Positions 61,880 to 64,000 of a stretch of 64,000 nucleotides of DNA are shown here, one piece after another. Positions within the stretch are counted from its first letter, which is position 1; each line of letters starts with the position of its first letter. Position numbers and translations under genes: made by a program. Where the stretch lies: contig CANTFL010000086.1 of the NCBI GenBank assembly GCA_947650285.1, positions 186,001 through 250,000 of the forward strand, written 5' to 3'. Source of the DNA: Hyaloperonospora brassicae. Taxonomy: Eukaryota > Oomycota > Peronosporomycetes > Peronosporales > Peronosporaceae. The notes beneath the pieces were generated by a model. It saw only the letters and a list, made by a program, of their open reading frames with translations, ran no database searches and was not told where the DNA came from.

Positions 61880-64000
61880 ATGCCAAGCGGCACGCAGCTC
61901 GCTCGAGTGACCGACCGCTCGCCGCTGTTGCTCCCACTGACCGTTGCAGCAACCACCGACACGAACGTACCGTCGCAGCTGTACACGGTCGTGAAGATCC
62001 GTCCAACGCTTGTGCATTACCTGGTTGATGGCCGCGTGTGGGTGCGTAAGAGGCTCACGCTCTGCAACTTGTATACGTCTAACTATGTATACCTCTGTGC
62101 TCTACTGTACTCGTTCAGTGCGTTATCAGGTCGAAAGTACCAATCACAGACATCGCCGACTTTAGTCCCGACCAGTTTGATGGCGCTCGTCGTCATCGAC
62201 TTTTGATCGCTGTAGCAGACGGGAACGTGTGGGTCGTGACGCTGCCCGTGCATCTGCAGCCATTGACTGGTGCTGTGCTTCGGGAATTCGTCCTGGAACG
62301 ATCGTCCTGTGAATCTGTGCAATGGTTTTACCAGCTTTCTGGCGTGCAGTCAGTTCAACATACGCTAGCACGGTCGACGTCGTTCATTCTGATGAGGAGC
62401 GTGGTGACGCCGTCGACGTTGATTGCGAGCACGCGAAGAAGCTTCGAGTCCAAGCTGCACAGTTACCAGTCACTGGAGCTAACGGACCTCGAAGGCGAGC
62501 AGTCGACGTGCTCGCTTTGTCTACATAGCCAAGACCCGAGGTATACAAAGTTGCTGGAGCGTTTGTTTCCGGAAGTGGTAAACGATGCCGATGTGGCGGC
62601 TATTGTACAGGGAGATCTGGATGGAAGCGTACGGTTCTCCTTGATTCGTCATTCATATACCGAGAAAAATGGAACGAAGGTGTCTGTCATTTGCAGCGGA
62701 ACACTTTTCGAGCTAGATCAGCCTGTCCAGATGGTCATTCCATTCGCATCTGCCCCGTGCTTGCCTGGACACTCCCCTGAAGCAAGCACGTCAGCATATG
62801 ATGCATTGTTGTTCCTGGGTTCTAGAGGGCGAGTACAGGCGATTCAGTCGAGGAGAGATTGCTCGGTAGATACCGTTTCAGTGCCATCAAAGAAACTGGG
62901 AATTCGACATGCTGTACAGTCGCTGGCATTTATAAGCGGTTTGGGAGCGTTCATTCTATGCTCGAATGGCTCGGCGTTTGTGTTTCGCAGAAATGATGTA
63001 CTTGTGCAATCTCAAGTTGAAGATCCACAAGCCATGTGCAATGACCACGCAGTCTGCGTCGAGAAAATGAATTTCCAACCGGTACGTGCGGCTTAAAAGT
63101 TGCCAAATACCCAGCGTGCACTCATAGAGAGCTACGCGTGTGCGAAATTTCAGGGCATCCTGCGCTTGGGGATACACGGCATTACACGGGACATGTCCAT
63201 TCTCTTTGTATCGGGGCGAATGATTACGGTCGATGAACCTTCTCTTTGCGAGAACGTGGCTAGTGTGTTGCCATCGCTCGAGCAGCTTAGAAACCAACAG
63301 GAGGTGAATGAAGTGGATAGCGGTTCTCGAGTTCGACACCTATTGCATCGTATCGCACAAACGTCCACTGAATCGTCTGCCTCGCGTGCCCAATCGAGCC
63401 AAATGGACCACCAGCTCAAAACGCTGCACTCTGCTTTGGAATTGCTGCAACTTGTGAAAGCCCAGGGTGTGTCACTGACGGTGAACGATTTTCGATTGTG
63501 ACCTCACACTTTGTTTGCGTTGGTTGCAGGTGCGGAAAGTGTGATCACGTGTGAGTTAGCCGTATCAGTCGTCGAAACTGGCATGTTCTTGGACAGATGC
63601 ACGATCAAACTTGTGTGCTGTTTACGTTTGGTGAATCCCAACGTGGTTGCCTCGCTTGATGAATGGTACAAGATGCTTTCGGCACTGTCTGCTTCCTCCT
63701 CATGAGAGTGCAGTTGCGCGAGCTAACGAAGTTATACCAATTACCATGAACAGGTCGCTATGTGTGCACGTTCGTACTCGCGACTGTGCGGTAACGACTT
63801 ACTCGTTCCCGCTGAGTGACGTGCTGACGCGCCAAGGACAGAGTATCATCTTAGATCCAGACACGCTCGCTCAGCAGAACCAGGGATGTGTGTGGGTATC
63901 ATGCGCGATGGTGTTTTGTCCTACCGGGGATCCGTATCCAGAAAACAAACGTTGCGAAACGGATTGTATTCAGTTCAGGCCAATTGGTCAGGAGAACCTG
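61880..64000 (+). CDS. Spliced gene of unknown family, possibly FAAP100/FANCB-like; runs off the window
   Basis: ATG 61880 begins exon 1 (to about 62041-62045). Exon 2 starts near 62130 and continues in frame to about 63080, followed by exons at about 63154-63500, 63529-63703 and 63753 to the end. The translation is mostly beta-strand-like and hydrophobic with repeated short motifs (GNVWVVTLP, GDLDGSVRFSLI, FISGLGAFILC), as in a beta-propeller. A helical stretch follows (SLEQLRNQQEV, LLHRIAQ, LHSALELLQLV), then more strands. This order, propeller then coiled coil then beta-rich C-terminus, recalls the Fanconi core proteins FAAP100 and FANCB, but no diagnostic motif proves it. No signal peptide is seen. 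The 3' end lies beyond the window. Confidence 0.6.

Overview
The window looks like nuclear DNA of an oomycete plant pathogen, most likely a downy mildew or Phytophthora relative. The signs are compact genes with short GT-AG introns (about 50-150 bp), gene spacing of a few hundred bases, a large secreted effector-like protein built of WY/LWY-type repeats, and Ty3/Gypsy chromodomain retrotransposons next to it. Decayed coding traces beside intact housekeeping genes suggest gene loss as well as transposon growth.

Gene-dense part, 1-32.5 kb. In order: the 3' part of a bacterial-type elongation factor P gene (+); an unidentified spliced gene (+) whose stop overlaps the 3' end of a PP2C phosphatase gene (-); a phosphomevalonate kinase gene (-) divergent from an SS18/GIF-like chromatin cofactor gene (+); a decayed coding stretch (8.2-9.8 kb); a 7.3 kb UBR-box N-recognin E3 ligase gene (-); a coiled-coil protein gene (-); two tandem Na+/H+ exchanger genes (-); a SURF1 gene (-); a Bin3-type RNA methyltransferase gene with an inserted dsRNA-binding domain (+); a truncated and then a full copy of a membrane protein fused to a cyclopropane-fatty-acid-synthase-like methyltransferase (+); and a four-WW-domain protein gene (+).

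Transposon and accessory part, 32.5-61.9 kb. Two gene-poor stretches flank an F-box/DUSP-like gene (-). Two Gypsy elements follow, each 7,978 bp, facing each other (38176-46153 on +, 46862-54839 on -) around a 708 bp spacer. Each has LTRs, gag, protease, RT, RNase H, integrase and a chromodomain, plus antisense reading frames in its 3' third. Both are broken: some stops are shared and some indels are private. A canonical -1 frameshift signal joins gag to pol, and the whole element, LTRs included, is built of closely packed short hairpins. Just beyond lies the LWY-repeat effector-like gene (55671-57968), with one more repeat module out of frame after its stop. After about 3.9 kb of decayed sequence, a spliced gene of unknown family, perhaps FAAP100/FANCB-like, starts at 61880 and runs off the end.

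Most genes are unrelated housekeeping functions (translation, isoprenoid synthesis, protein degradation, ion transport, respiratory complex assembly, RNA and lipid modification). Family calls rest on motifs read by eye; no database search was run.
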